Source: Sphingobacterium daejeonense
GTDB taxonomy: Bacteria; Bacteroidota; Bacteroidia; Sphingobacteriales; Sphingobacteriaceae
NCBI RefSeq assembly: GCF_901472535.1
Contig: NZ_LR590470.1
Coordinates: 3,658,001-3,722,000, forward strand
Direction: 5' to 3'
Length of the DNA stretch: 64,000 bases
In this document: in pieces, positions 41,400 through 50,983 of the stretch
Layout: each line of letters begins with the position of its first letter
How positions within the stretch are numbered: position 1 is the first letter of the stretch
Program-made: the position numbers and the translations under genes
The notes under the pieces: generated by a model
The model's input: the letters and a program-made list of their open reading frames with translations, nothing else
Database searches by the model: none
What the model was told of the DNA's origin: nothing

Positions 41400-43510
41400 T
41401 TACTTTTTCAAAGTTTCGTCTAGCCATCCGAAGAATTCTCTTTGCCACACTTGAGCGCTTTGTCCTGATAACACCCAGTGGTTTTCATCTGGAAGATATA
41501 CCAATCTACTTTTTACCCCTCTTAATTGTGCTGCTTGAAATGCTTCTAAGCCTTGGCCGATTGGAACACGGTAATCTTTACCTCCCTGAAATATTAATAT
41601 CGGAGTATCCCATTTCTCTATATGGTTGCTCGGGTTGAACTCAGTATAGGTTTTCTCATTTGCTTTATCCCAATACGGTCCTCCTAGATCATGATTGGCG
41701 AAGAACAATTCTTCTGTTGTACCATACCAAGATTTCATGTCAAACAAACCGCAATGTGAAATAAATGACTTGAAACGTCCTTCGTGAACTCCAGCCAACT
41801 GGAATACAGAATACCCTCCGTAACTAGCGCCAACCGCTCCTAGCCTATCTTTATCTACATATGATTCCTTAGCAATATCATCTATTGCTGAAAGATAATC
41901 CTGAATTGCTTGTCCACCCCAATCTTTGGAAATTTGCTCATTCCATTTTACTCCCCATCCAGGCATGCCACGACGGTTTGGAGCAATTACAATATATCCT
42001 TGGGAAGCCAACAACTGAAAATTCCAACGGAAGGAATAAGATTGTGTAGTTGCAGATTGAGGCCCTCCCCTGACAAAACAAAAGTGTAGGGTATTTCTTA
42101 GTAGGATCAAAATCTGGCGGGTAGATCACCCATGAGAAAAGATCTAAGCCATCTGTTGCCTTAGTAATCCTTGCTTCAACTTTAGTATCTGCAACAGTAG
42201 CATACATCTGGTCGTTGACATTGGTAATCGGTGAAAGAGACTTGGATTTAAAATTAAACATAAATACCTCTGTCGCTCTAGTCATTTTAGTAGAGGTAAC
42301 AACCAAGCCATCCTTTACTTCACCAACAATTCCAGTAATATCAAAATCACCTGAGGAAATTTGTTTGATATTTGGCAGAGACATATTCTTAAGATTGGCA
42401 GGAATCTGCAATTCAAAAACCTGAACCGTCCCTTTAGTAGGTGCTACAAAATAGATTTTCTTATTGTCTTTGCTCCAAGTATATGAATTGACGGTACCAT
42501 CCCAATGGGCCGTAAGATTTAGCTTTTGCCCAGACACAGGATCTTGAATATAGATATCATTTTTATCTGCTTCATATCCGTCCGTTTTCATGCTCAACCA
42601 GGTCATCATTTTCCCATCAGGGCTAAAACCAGGTGTATTGTCATAGCCGTTCATTCCTTCGGTCAGGTTTGTAGTTTTTCCTGAAGCCAAATCATAACGA
42701 TAAATATCTGTGTTGGTACTTTGAGCATATTCAGTACCGAACTTCTTCTTGCAAACATATAGTACGGATTTGCCATCAGGAGCCCAAGCAAGGTCCTCTG
42801 CCCCACCAAATGGCATTGTCGGAGAATAATAAGGTTCATCAGCCATTATGTCCTTTGCCTCTCCAATCTTTCCATTATCATAGGTGGCAACAAAAGGATG
42901 GTTAAACTTCCCGTCGTTCCAAGTATCCCAATGCCTGTAATCTAAATTATCATAAATATATACATTGGATTTAGGAAGGTCTTCATACTTGTTAGGGCTA
43001 TAATATGGTTTCAGAAGTACAGCTTTGCTAAAAAGGATATGCTTTCCATCAGGGGAAATTTTCACATTTTCAAGGCCATCTTCATAATTCGTCAATTGAA
43101 TAGAATTGCCATCCTTAAGGTTCTTTTTCCAAATCTGTCCTTTGAACATGTAAAGGATATCATCGCCTTCAACCTTTAAAACAGATTCAGATCCCGCCTC
43201 AGAGGTAAATTGTTTAGCCTCTCCTCCGTTTACAGGAATAACAAAAAGGTTCTTTTCAGATTTATTCTCTTCAAAATTGATAATTTGAAACTCCATATAT
43301 CAATTGAGAACCATCTTTGGAAAGCCCCTCGGCTGTAACTCTTCCCAATTCCCATAATTTCTTTGGGCTCAATGGTTCAACATTTACAGAACGCCTTACG
43401 CGATTTTCTACTTTTGGACGATCCACCTTTTGCGGAACTTCTTTTCCTTCTTGTGCAATAACCATATTATTGATCAATAAGAATGCGCCAATCCATGTTA
43501 TCTTGTGCAT
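41400..43510 (-). CDS. S9-family (prolyl oligopeptidase-type) peptidase (frame broken)
   Basis: This is a secreted serine peptidase of the DPP4/acylaminoacyl-peptidase group. The signal peptide ends near NNMVIAQEG. A beta-propeller part is made of WD-like strands (for example SPDGKHILFSKA and WAPDGKSVLYVC). The C-terminal alpha/beta-hydrolase domain carries the catalytic serine in GASYGGYS, the Asp in GGKDYRVP and the His in DENHWV. Breaks near 43285 and 42080 divide the frame. Both restored joins are at expected places, for example YPTLLFCQGGPQS. The total is about 703 aa. Substrate specificity is not known. Confidence 0.92.
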
Positions 43511-43524
43511 AATTTAAAATTCGT

Positions 43525-43558
43525 TTTGCCTGCCAATTTACTAAAGTTGACAGGCAAA
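43525..43558. promoter_or_regulatory. 12-bp inverted repeat upstream of the S9 gene
   Basis: TTTGCCTGCCAA (43525-43536) and TTGACAGGCAAA (43547-43558) are inverted repeats with one mismatch around a 10-bp centre. The left arm lies 15 bp before the start codon of the S9 peptidase. It could be an operator or a leader hairpin. Confidence 0.5.
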
Positions 43559-43652
43559 GCGAAATCATGATCTAAATTCTGCGGCTGACTTTCCAAAAAT
43601 AACAGCCACATGCTCGTCAGATACATTCTTATGGATGTTTTACTTAGCTTGA

Positions 43653-45151
43653 TCATTGCTTTTCAAATTGGTACCAATTTATTTTTGTTGATAATCTCAT
43701 CAAGACAGCAAGAATAATGAATAACCCAACAGTACCCACGATTAATGAATAATCTCTGAGTTGCAACAGCACAAATATAAATGTATAAAACAGGGTTAAA
43801 ATAGCAGCAAAATTCAGTGCCGATTTCATATCCTTGGTTATCGCTTTTATAAATGATGATATCAATACAATGGTGGCTATAGCGGCTATAAGATAAGCCA
43901 TGTTAAAGCCTATATGTTCAGAAATCGCAAGCAATAGCGCATAGAATAATACCATTGCAAATCCAATCAACACATATTGAATGATGTGAACTCTTTGCTT
44001 TTTGATAATTTCCATAAATACTAGAGAAATGAAAGTCAGAGCGATCACCAAAGCTCCATATTTTGTTACTCGAGTTGATTTCTGATAGTTATCTACATTT
44101 GGCAAGAAATTAATCTGAACCATATCATAATCATTCGCTAATGTCTGGCTATCTGTTACGCCATTGGCAGCAGCAAACACTAGCAGAGGCTGCATCTTGA
44201 TAGGAGATGTTACCGTCAGCTTCATTTGCTAAATCAATTCCCGAGAAATCATAAATACGCATAGGATCTCCTTTCCATTGCTGAGGCTGCTTCCTGCTAA
44301 AGTCAGGAATATTCCAGCTGGCTTTAAAAGTTTCTCCAACTTCTCTCTCATCAGGTAAAAAATTGCCGTTGAAACTTGGATTTGACCATTTACCAGTTGC
44401 CATGATTTTTGTCTGGCTAGCAAGAGACAAGAAGTTCAAAGATTTTGAACCTTTTAAATCCATGTTGATTTCAAATGATTTATTTAATGACTCATTTCCT
44501 TCCAAAGGCAAATCAACAGTTAGATTTTGATTGAATAATCTGAGGTCTTGTTCATATTTTCCCATCTCATATTCCTTGCCATCCCATTTGAATTTAGGAC
44601 TTGCGGAAATACCTTTAATATCTTGAATCCCAAAGACTAATTTTGCTTCATTCCACTTCAGGTCTGCGGCTTGAATTTTCAATTTATCCAAATCAAAGTT
44701 TTTAAAATTCCCTTTAATATTGATCTTTGAGTTATAGACAATAGCTTGGTAGATGCCTCTTTTCAGCACTGTAGGTTCTACATCCGCCTGGATTTGAGTT
44801 TGGTCAGCCATTAAATAGGCATACTCAGTCTTAACAGTGCGGCTAATCGAACTGCTCTTGCCATCGGAGGACGGCTCCACAGTTTCTAACACGATATCAT
44901 AGGGAACTGCTATTATTGGACTTGTAACCACCTGTTCCAAACCCCCATTTTCGAGCAATCTCTGTTGATACATTCGACTCTCGATTGTTCCGCTCTGAAA
45001 TCAAATCTCCGATCAATCCCAACGGAATCAATAGAATCAGCATCAAGAAAAATATTACAAAGATCTTTAGAATCAATGAATCGGTTATCTTTTCGATCAA
45101 GGTCTTTTGAGAACTATTCTCAGTGCCTTGGTTTAATGAATTATTTTCCAT
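43653..45151 (-). CDS. creD: CreD-like inner-membrane protein (frame broken)
   Basis: CreD is an inner-membrane protein of the creABCD/blr regulon linked to envelope stress and beta-lactam resistance; its mechanism is unknown. The first helix lies near ILKIFVIFFLMLILLIPLGLI. A large periplasmic domain contains the family-type pieces RGIYQAIVYNSKINIKG and GFQISWNIPDFSRK-like strands. A membrane region at the C-terminus has about six helices (for example ALVIALTFISLVFM). Breaks near 44945 and 44200 divide the frame. The total is about 500 aa. It overlaps the Coq4-like gene by 11 bp, so the two are co-transcribed. Confidence 0.9.
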
Positions 45152-45647
45152 GTTTTAGTAGATTTACTTGAAGTGTTAGTTGTTTGTTATAAAATGAGTT
45201 TTGTAATTCAATGATAGATTCAGAAAGGAATTCCTTGAATTCTATATGGTAGAATTTATGCATGGATTTTCCTTTCCTATAAGAAGACCAATAATACTGA
45301 CTGTGCTCAGGAAAGATTAAAGTACCAATAAATAACATCGCAATCAGGTAAAGACTGATTTTCCCATTTCCAAATAAGAGATATTGCATTGCAATCTCAT
45401 CAGAAATGTCAGTTCCAGTTTCTGTCAATAGGTGAAATACATCATGATTTTCTAGCTTTGGCATTACGTCAAAGCCCTTTTCTTGATAAAACATTCCCAT
45501 TGCGTAGCCCAAACTTCCTTGCGGATAGTTTAAAAAATCTTGTTTTGAAATGCCCCATGCCGCTTTATATCCTTTAAAAAGCTCAGCATACAACCTGGAT
45601 GACCAGTTGTATAAAAATAACATGAATTTTAATCGTAGTCCTCTCAT
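45141..45647 (-). CDS. Coq4-like protein
   Basis: Coq4 proteins carry a zinc site HDxxH-x11-E and belong to the ubiquinone assembly system in eukaryotes and some bacteria. Here the motif is exact: NHDVFHLLTETGTDISDE, with HDVFH followed by 11 residues and then E. Around it the sequence (YPQGSLGYAMGMFYQ before, LIAMLFIGTLIFPE after) also fits the Coq4 fold. The start is taken at the ATG at 45647 (MRGLRLKFML). The earlier codon in the frame is a TTG inside the operator region. Length is about 168 aa. It overlaps creD by 11 bp. Members of this phylum make menaquinone, so the role here is open. Confidence 0.75.
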   Translation of the reverse strand: MRGLRLKFMLFLYNWSSRLYAELFKGYKAAWGISKQDFLNYPQGSLGYAMGMFYQEKGFDVMPKLENHDVFHLLTETGTDISDEIAMQYLLFGNGKISLYLIAMLFIGTLIFPEHSQYYWSSYRKGKSMHKFYHIEFKEFLSESIIELQNSFYNKQLTLQVNLLKHGK

Positions 45648-45666
45648 TTTTTTTCTTTTCAAAAAG

Positions 45667-45685
45667 TACTTTGACTTTCAAAGTA
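45667..45685. promoter_or_regulatory. Operator copy 1, TACTTTG-N5-CAAAGTA (before coq4-creD)
   Basis: A perfect 7-bp inverted repeat around five bases lies 20 bp upstream of the Coq4-like start. The identical half-sites with the same spacing occur before the membrane-protein/regulator operon at 46631. The winged-helix gene beside it is the likely binding protein. Confidence 0.8.
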
Positions 45686-45702
45686 TGTAGTTAAAAAAAA
45701 TT

Positions 45703-46005
45703 TTATTTATACTGTTGTTTAATTAAACTCTCAAGCGCAATCAAATGATTTTCAAATGCTTTTTGTCCTTTATCTGTTTTACTATAGCTGGTATTTGGCT
45801 TACGATCAATAAAGGTTTTACTAACCAAAATGTATCCCTCCTTTTCCAAACTTTTTAAGTTGGATGCAAGGTTACCATCTGTCACCTCCAACAATTCCTT
45901 CAAAGAATTGAAATCATAGGAATCATTTGCCATCAATATACTCATGATTTGCAGGCGGACCCTATTTTCAAATACCTTGTCATATAATGTTAAATCCAGA
46001 CTCAC
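45703..46005 (-). CDS. Winged-helix DNA-binding transcriptional regulator
   Basis: This is a 100-aa winged-helix protein of the HTH_34 type. The recognition part is visible as SFNSLKELLEVTDGNLASNLKS-like sequence (FNSLKELLEVTDGNLA), and the wing follows as FIDRKPNTSYSKTDKG. There is no ligand domain. It overlaps the upstream membrane-protein gene by 4 bp. Its own operon and the following coq4-creD operon each carry the same TACTTTG-N5-CAAAGTA palindrome, so it probably represses both. That link is inference from position and symmetry. Confidence 0.88.
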   Translation of the reverse strand: MSLDLTLYDKVFENRVRLQIMSILMANDSYDFNSLKELLEVTDGNLASNLKSLEKEGYILVSKTFIDRKPNTSYSKTDKGQKAFENHLIALESLIKQQYK

Positions 46006-46625
46006 TTTCTTTCGTACTTTTTATGGACAATTAACCCGTAAACGATATGTAATACTCCAAATCCCAAGGCCCAAAACACGACTCCATATCCAGGGAAGGC
46101 CAAAGCTAACAAGCCTAAGATGATTTCCAAAATTCCAAGTACTCTTACTTCACGGAACGTGAATACACTTGCAGCAGCTAACGAAAGACCATAAAATATC
46201 AACAGACTGGATGCAACCAACCCAAATACACCTTGACTGATAAGGATAATTGAGAATAGACCTCCTGTTATCAATGGAATAGCCATCGCCTTTAATAATG
46301 CTTTACTGGTCGGATTCCAAATACTCTGTCCTGCTTTTTTTGCTTTTGCCTTAGCCATGATCACCCCTACGATAACTGAAACTGCCAATACAATAAAAGC
46401 TATGATAATAAGTTTCCACAATACTTGTTCATCCAGAACATAATAATCCCTATATCCAAAAAGGCTTCTGGATCCATATACTACAAAATATGCTGCAGTT
46501 GCGCCTAACAATGCAAAACAACCAATCAAAACTCCCGATAGTCCACTGATGGACATAAATTTCGACGACTTCTCCATCATGGAGCGGATCTGGCCTATTT
46601 CTTTTAAGATATCTCTCTGGTCCAT
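46002..46625 (-). CDS. Hypothetical six-helix membrane protein
   Basis: The 207-aa product begins with a soluble, helical stretch MDQRDILKEIGQIRSMMEKSS. About six membrane helices follow, for example SGLSGVLIGCFALLGATAAY, IIIAFIVLAVSVIVGVIMA and VLGILEIILGLLALAFPG. I do not recognise a functional motif. It shares an operon (4-bp overlap) with the winged-helix regulator and precedes the coq4-creD genes, so an envelope-stress sensor or partner role is plausible, but this is inference. A palindromic operator lies 6 bp before its ATG. Confidence 0.8.
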   Translation of the reverse strand: MDQRDILKEIGQIRSMMEKSSKFMSISGLSGVLIGCFALLGATAAYFVVYGSRSLFGYRDYYVLDEQVLWKLIIIAFIVLAVSVIVGVIMAKAKAKKAGQSIWNPTSKALLKAMAIPLITGGLFSIILISQGVFGLVASSLLIFYGLSLAAASVFTFREVRVLGILEIILGLLALAFPGYGVVFWALGFGVLHIVYGLIVHKKYERK

Positions 46626-46630
46626 AAAAG

Positions 46631-46649
46631 TACTTTGTGTTTCAAAGTA
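46631..46649. promoter_or_regulatory. Operator copy 2, TACTTTG-N5-CAAAGTA (before the membrane protein/regulator operon)
   Basis: It has the same half-sites and spacing as at 45667-45685. It ends 5 bp upstream of the start codon of the membrane protein, so a bound protein would block the transcript start or the ribosome. Confidence 0.8.
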
Positions 46650-46891
46650 AGTGCAAATATTTCATACTCCCAAATAATTTTTATTTTTTTTTCACAACAA
46701 CACCGGAATTGGTAAAATTAGGAGGAAATCAGGATACTATTTTAGCTATATAATATTTGATTCTTGGTTGAATTTAGGGCATTATCTCATTCTTAGCGTC
46801 TAGCGCAACCAAAAAACGGCGTCAATTGAAAAATTAGGTCGTTAACATACAAACAGTTATGAGTAGATATCCAAAAAATAGTAAAAAAAGC
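46650..46891. other. Intergenic region before tRNA-Leu
   Basis: About 240 bp of AT-rich DNA separates the regulator operon's divergent start from the tRNA promoter. I see no gene or clear repeat in it. Confidence 0.5.
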
Positions 46892-46922
46892 TTGACATAT
46901 ATAGGTTTGGTTTCTATCTTTG
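46892..46922 (+). promoter_or_regulatory. tRNA-Leu promoter
   Basis: TTGACA at 46892 and TATCTTTG at 46915-46922, 20 bp apart, give a full match to the Bacteroidota promoter consensus, 21 bp before the tRNA. Confidence 0.9.
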
Positions 46923-46942
46923 TGCTCAATAAAATCCTAACT

Positions 46943-47024
46943 GCGGAAGTGGCGTAATTGGTAGCCGCACCAGACTTAGGATCTGGCGCCGCAAGGCGTG
47001 GGGGTTCGAGTCCCTTCTTCCGCA
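46943..47024 (+). tRNA. tRNA-Leu (anticodon TAG)
   Basis: The cloverleaf closes: acceptor arm GCGGAAG with CTTCCGC, anticodon stem CCAGA/TCTGG with loop CTTAGGA, and T loop GGTTCGAGTCC. The anticodon TAG lies at 46977-46979 and reads CUN leucine codons. A long variable arm (GCGCCGCAAGGCG) and the discriminator A at 47024 are typical of tRNA-Leu. CCA is not encoded. Confidence 0.96.
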
Positions 47025-47031
47025 CTTGATG

Positions 47032-47068
47032 TCCTCCCGAAAATTAAACGTCGGGAGGATTTTTTTTA
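47032..47068 (+). terminator. Terminator after tRNA-Leu
   Basis: TCCTCCCGA (47032-47040) pairs with TCGGGAGGA (47051-47059), followed by eight T. Confidence 0.9.
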
Positions 47069-47095
47069 TTAATTGCGAAAAGCTAAAACAAGAGT

Positions 47096-48430
47096 ATGAA
47101 TATTTCACACCAGAACATTGATGACATCAACGCTAATATCCAAGTGGAAATAGCACCTGAGGACTATAATCCACAGGTTGATAAAGCAATTAAAGACCAA
47201 GCAAAACAAGCTAAACTACCAGGCTTCCGCCCAGGGATGGTTCCTACTGGACACATCAAACGTCTGTACGGTAAAGCGATCTTATTCGATGAGATCAATA
47301 AAATTATCAATGATAAAATTGCTGAATATATCAGTGAACAAAAACTAGAAGTATTAGGACAACCTCTTCCGAAAGAAGAAGATAAAGACGGTCAATACAA
47401 CTGGGATTTCAAAGATACTTTTAACTTCGACTACGAAATCGTTTGGCTCCTCAATTCGATATTCCGTTCTCTAACGAGACTGAATTTACTGAATACGACA
47501 TCAAAGCTGATGAGGAAACTCTTGCTGAACGTATCAAAAACTTGCGTCGTAGCTATGGTAAAATGACTAAACCCAGAAGTTTCTGAAGAAGGTGATGTCC
47601 TTTATGCTACTTTGAAACAAGATAAAGAAGAAGGTATCGAAAAAACAACTTCGATCCGTACGGATATTATCGAAGATGCTAAAGTGAAAAAATCACTTGT
47701 AGGATTGAAAAAAGACGATACTGTAAAAGTAGACGTTAAAAAAGCTTTCAAAGTTGCTGACTTAGCTCGTATCCTTGGCGTAACTGAAGATGAAGCTGAA
47801 AACTTAGACGTTACTAAATTCGAATTGACAGTTAAAAACATCAATAGATTAGAAGAGTCTGACTTGAACCAAGAGTTTTTCGATAAATTGTTCCCTGCTG
47901 GTGAAGTAACTACAGAAGAACAATTCAACGAAAAAGTAAAAGAAGAAGTTGAGAACTTGTTCAAACAAAACTCAGCTCAGAAATTACGCAACGATATGTA
48001 TACTTTCGGAATGGAGAAAGTTGATGCGAAATTCCCTGAAGAATTCTTGAAAAAATGGTTGAAAGCAACTAACCCGAACTTAGAAGCTACTGAAATCGAA
48101 GAAGGATTCGAAGATTTCTTGAACAACTTGAAATGGACAATCATCGAAAACCGCATCGTAACAGCTAATAACTTAGAGGTTAAATATGATGAGGTTGTAG
48201 ATCTAGCGAAAGAACGTATCTATGCTCAGATCAAAATGTACAACATCAATGAAGAACCTACTGATGAGCAATTACAACAATTTGCAATGCAATTGTTAGG
48301 CGACAGAGAGCAAGCTAACCGTTTGTTCGAAGAAGTGAAAGCTTTGAAAGTGTTCGATCAATTAAAAGAAACTGTTAAAATCAAATCTAAAAAGATTGAT
48401 TTTGACAAATTCGAAAAGCTTGACAAATAA
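47096..48430 (+). CDS. tig: Trigger factor (frame broken)
   Basis: Trigger factor is the ribosome-bound chaperone with peptidyl-prolyl isomerase activity. The N-terminal ribosome-binding signature is visible as LPGFRPGMVP near residue 41. The central part is followed by the C-terminal arms seen as EEVENLFKQNSAQKLRNDMY. The total is 445 aa, as expected. Two or three one-base errors lie between 47440 and 47611, where the frame moves between three readings (FDYEI, then FPIPFSNETEFTEYD-like, then KTRSF). The gene starts 28 bp after the tRNA terminator. The tRNA terminator suggests it has its own transcription start. Confidence 0.92.
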
Positions 48431-48457
48431 GAAAAGCACGAATTAGTTATAAAATAG

Positions 48458-48493
48458 AAAAAGGCTTGAAATTTATATTTCAGGCCTTTTTAT
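48458..48493 (+). terminator. Terminator after tig
   Basis: AAAAAGGC-TTGAAAT pairs with ATTTCA-GGCCTTTTT, with one bulged base, followed by T-rich DNA. Confidence 0.75.
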
Positions 48494-48645
48494 TTATACA
48501 GTAACTCTTCATTATCATTTAAAGAAATTGATGATTTACTAGAACTAAATGACAAGGCCATTCCTGCATTGAAGTCTTATACCGTTTTTGGTCCAATCGG
48601 GTGCTCGAATTGAAAGGTTAGAATCGGTAATAGAACGGATAAATT

Positions 48646-50124
48646 TTAAAAGAAAATGTTATAACCTACTGAAAGTCGTCCATAGGGATATTCCCTGTTG
48701 AAATCAGGATATTGTTGGTCCCTGAAATGTCCTTGCAAATTGAAATATCCAGAACTTAGATTAATCGACCACCTCTTGTATAACCTGAGGCTAGCCTCAA
48801 CATTCAAACCATGTAAAACATAATATGAATCAGTTCCAGATATAGTAAAGAAAACACCACCATTATAATCAGCACTCAACATAAATCGGTTGAGGATCAT
48901 CAAATCTCCTCTAAATCTATAGGATGCCCCCGGTCCATAATTATAATTTCGACTTGCACCGTATAAAAGATATGGATCTGGTACCGCAGCCAAAACAACT
49001 GCACCTGCACCAACACTCAGATTCAGTCGATTCCCTTTCTTGTACCTGAATTCAGATAGCCAATTATAATTCAAACTCTGGGCGCCATAAAAGAAAGCAT
49101 CGTTGTTATAGAAGTCATAATGCGCATTTAGGGTGCCATAATGATCTCCTTTTTGGGACTTGAAAAACTTGGCCCCGTAAAGTAGAGCATGAACATTCAC
49201 AGCATTGATAAATGAACTATCCCCATTCCCTAATTCAAGGTTGACCGAGAATTGATCAAATGGTCTTTTATAATTATGGTCCCCATTGCTATAGCGGAAT
49301 CTCAATCTTCCATAAAAAGCATTCTTACCCTCATTTAGAAAGTCTCCTTCCTTAGCGTCAAATCTTCGAATTCCCAAATCCACTTCTGCCGTGATTACGG
49401 ATGAATCCGCACCATAATAATCATCGATCTTCTTGCCCCATTTTCCATCCAAAAACCTGTTTAAACCATTTATTGGGTTTACTATGGTTGCTACGATCTC
49501 ATTTCCCAATCGGTTGTGATCGGTTCTGTTCCTTGCCAAGATATTGCGGGATACTCGATGCATCATCTCCCCCATCAGGATGCCGCCAAATGTTGTATTG
49601 ACCAAATCATTGATGGAAGGGTGTTGGGTCTCTCCTGCAGTCTCCCAGATATAACTACCAGCAACAGTAGCGAGACTAGACTGGTAAAAATTATAACCAT
49701 TACTTCGAAAAGCATTAAAATATATCTGACCATGAAAAGGATGGTCAATCTGATTGGTCGTAAACTGGTTGTCATCCCAATCCCAAGCACTAAAACGCTG
49801 ATGGTCTAAAAAGTTCTGAAAAGAGATGTATGAATATGGATCTTTTGTTATAAAGCGGTTAAAGGATGCCGGCAATGCCTGTGCAAGAAACCATTGAGCC
49901 CCTGCTCGCCAAAAATTCTTTTTACGCTTTGGATTTAAATCCCATTCAAGGGTATCATTTAAGAATTTGGGTTGGGTACTTAATGTGGAAAGACTATCCT
50001 CTCGAAATCTCAGGCTGTCACCAATAGACTTTGGCAAAGAATCCACCTGACCGAATGAGGTAGAAATCGATAAAATAAATAACCAAAAAAAACTAACTAA
50101 TAGTATACTGTGAGATTTCTGCAA
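48646..50124 (-). CDS. DUF3943 outer-membrane protein
   Basis: This is a 492-aa protein of the DUF3943 family, whose function is not known. The signal peptide runs to about residue 25 (ILSISTSFGQ). The conserved DUF3943 part includes DHPFHGQIYFNAFRSNGYNFYQS, with HPFHG near residue 128, and SYIWETAGETQHPSINDLVNTT. The C-terminal half is made of amphipathic strands ending YNIFF, which is typical of an outer-membrane barrel with an aromatic last residue. It is divergent from the secreted protein at 50237. I see no partner gene. Confidence 0.85.
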   Translation of the reverse strand: MQKSHSILLVSFFWLFILSISTSFGQVDSLPKSIGDSLRFREDSLSTLSTQPKFLNDTLEWDLNPKRKKNFWRAGAQWFLAQALPASFNRFITKDPYSYISFQNFLDHQRFSAWDWDDNQFTTNQIDHPFHGQIYFNAFRSNGYNFYQSSLATVAGSYIWETAGETQHPSINDLVNTTFGGILMGEMMHRVSRNILARNRTDHNRLGNEIVATIVNPINGLNRFLDGKWGKKIDDYYGADSSVITAEVDLGIRRFDAKEGDFLNEGKNAFYGRLRFRYSNGDHNYKRPFDQFSVNLELGNGDSSFINAVNVHALLYGAKFFKSQKGDHYGTLNAHYDFYNNDAFFYGAQSLNYNWLSEFRYKKGNRLNLSVGAGAVVLAAVPDPYLLYGASRNYNYGPGASYRFRGDLMILNRFMLSADYNGGVFFTISGTDSYYVLHGLNVEASLRLYKRWSINLSSGYFNLQGHFRDQQYPDFNREYPYGRLSVGYNIFF

Positions 50125-50236
50125 GGCTGCCCGTTTTAAAATTTGCGTAAAAATAACCCTTTGATATGAAGAATCAAACAGTTTGTGTTTTAAATGGTTT
50201 TAATTATATTTAAGAGATAACCAACAGAATAACAAC

Positions 50237-50926
50237 ATGAAAAGAATATTTTTAAGTTTGACGATTCTGCTGATGAGCTTTGCAGTCATGGCTCAGAGTA
50301 AGCAGTCCCTTACAGGAGCATACCTAGCTAAGGATGGCAATGTAAACCATTTATGGCTATTCGTAGATGGATACAGTTCTTATATCCAATACGAAGACAA
50401 TAAGTATCTCTCAACTTGGGGTGGACCATTTTCTGAAGGCACCAATGGAATTCAAGTACAAGTAGAGTATAACGATGCTAAACCGGATGAAATTGGAAAA
50501 GCAAAGGAAACCAATGCCAAAGCAAATGCAGATGGAATTACAATGGGAAACCTAAATTTCAAAAAACAAGTTGCCAATAAGCAAGATTTGGATGGGCTAT
50601 GGAGAATAACAGGTCGCAAGCAAGATAATAAAATGTCTGAAATCCCTCGGGGTGACCGCAAGACCATAAAAATACTGGTTGACGGGTATTTCCAATGGAT
50701 TGCAATTAATCCTGCTGAGAAAGGATTTTATGGAACTGGTGGCGGAACATATACCTTTACCAACAAAAAATACACCGAAAAGATTCTTTTCTTTTCGAGA
50801 GATAATAGTCGCGTAGGTGCTGAACTTTCTTTTGATGGAGAAATCAAAGATGCCCAATGGCATCATAGTGGTTTGAGCTCCAAAGGAGATCCAATCTATG
50901 AAATATGGTCTCGTGATAACAAATAA
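50237..50926 (+). CDS. Hypothetical secreted protein, two-part
   Basis: The 229-aa product has a signal peptide (LLMSFAVMAQ, cleavage about residue 20). Two similar halves follow, each with a tryptophan-rich strand pair: LTGAYLAKDGNVNHLWLFVDGYSSY in the first and LDGLWRITGRKQ with ILVDGYFQWIAI in the second. The shared IxVDGYxxxI core suggests an internal duplication of a small lipocalin-like or lipid-binding beta domain. The function is not known. It is followed by a very strong terminator shared with cysM. Confidence 0.75.
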   Translation: MKRIFLSLTILLMSFAVMAQSKQSLTGAYLAKDGNVNHLWLFVDGYSSYIQYEDNKYLSTWGGPFSEGTNGIQVQVEYNDAKPDEIGKAKETNAKANADGITMGNLNFKKQVANKQDLDGLWRITGRKQDNKMSEIPRGDRKTIKILVDGYFQWIAINPAEKGFYGTGGGTYTFTNKKYTEKILFFSRDNSRVGAELSFDGEIKDAQWHHSGLSSKGDPIYEIWSRDNK

Positions 50927-50937
50927 AAATATACCAT

Positions 50938-50979
50938 AAAAAGAATCGGGCTGATAAACTTATCAGCCCGATTCTTTTT
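50938..50979. terminator. Bidirectional terminator, perfect 19-bp stem
   Basis: AAAAAGAATCGGGCTGATA (50938-50956) pairs with TATCAGCCCGATTCTTTTT (50961-50979) around AACT. It lies between the convergent secreted-protein and cysM genes. Confidence 0.95.
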
Positions 50980-50983
50980 ATGA

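Noticed and set aside
46834..47108. Minus-strand frames across the tRNA gene
   Set aside because: They overlap the tRNA-Leu gene and its terminator and encode nothing recognisable.
48494..48645. Possible small gene between tig and the DUF3943 gene
   Set aside because: I see no open frame with a start and no known motif.
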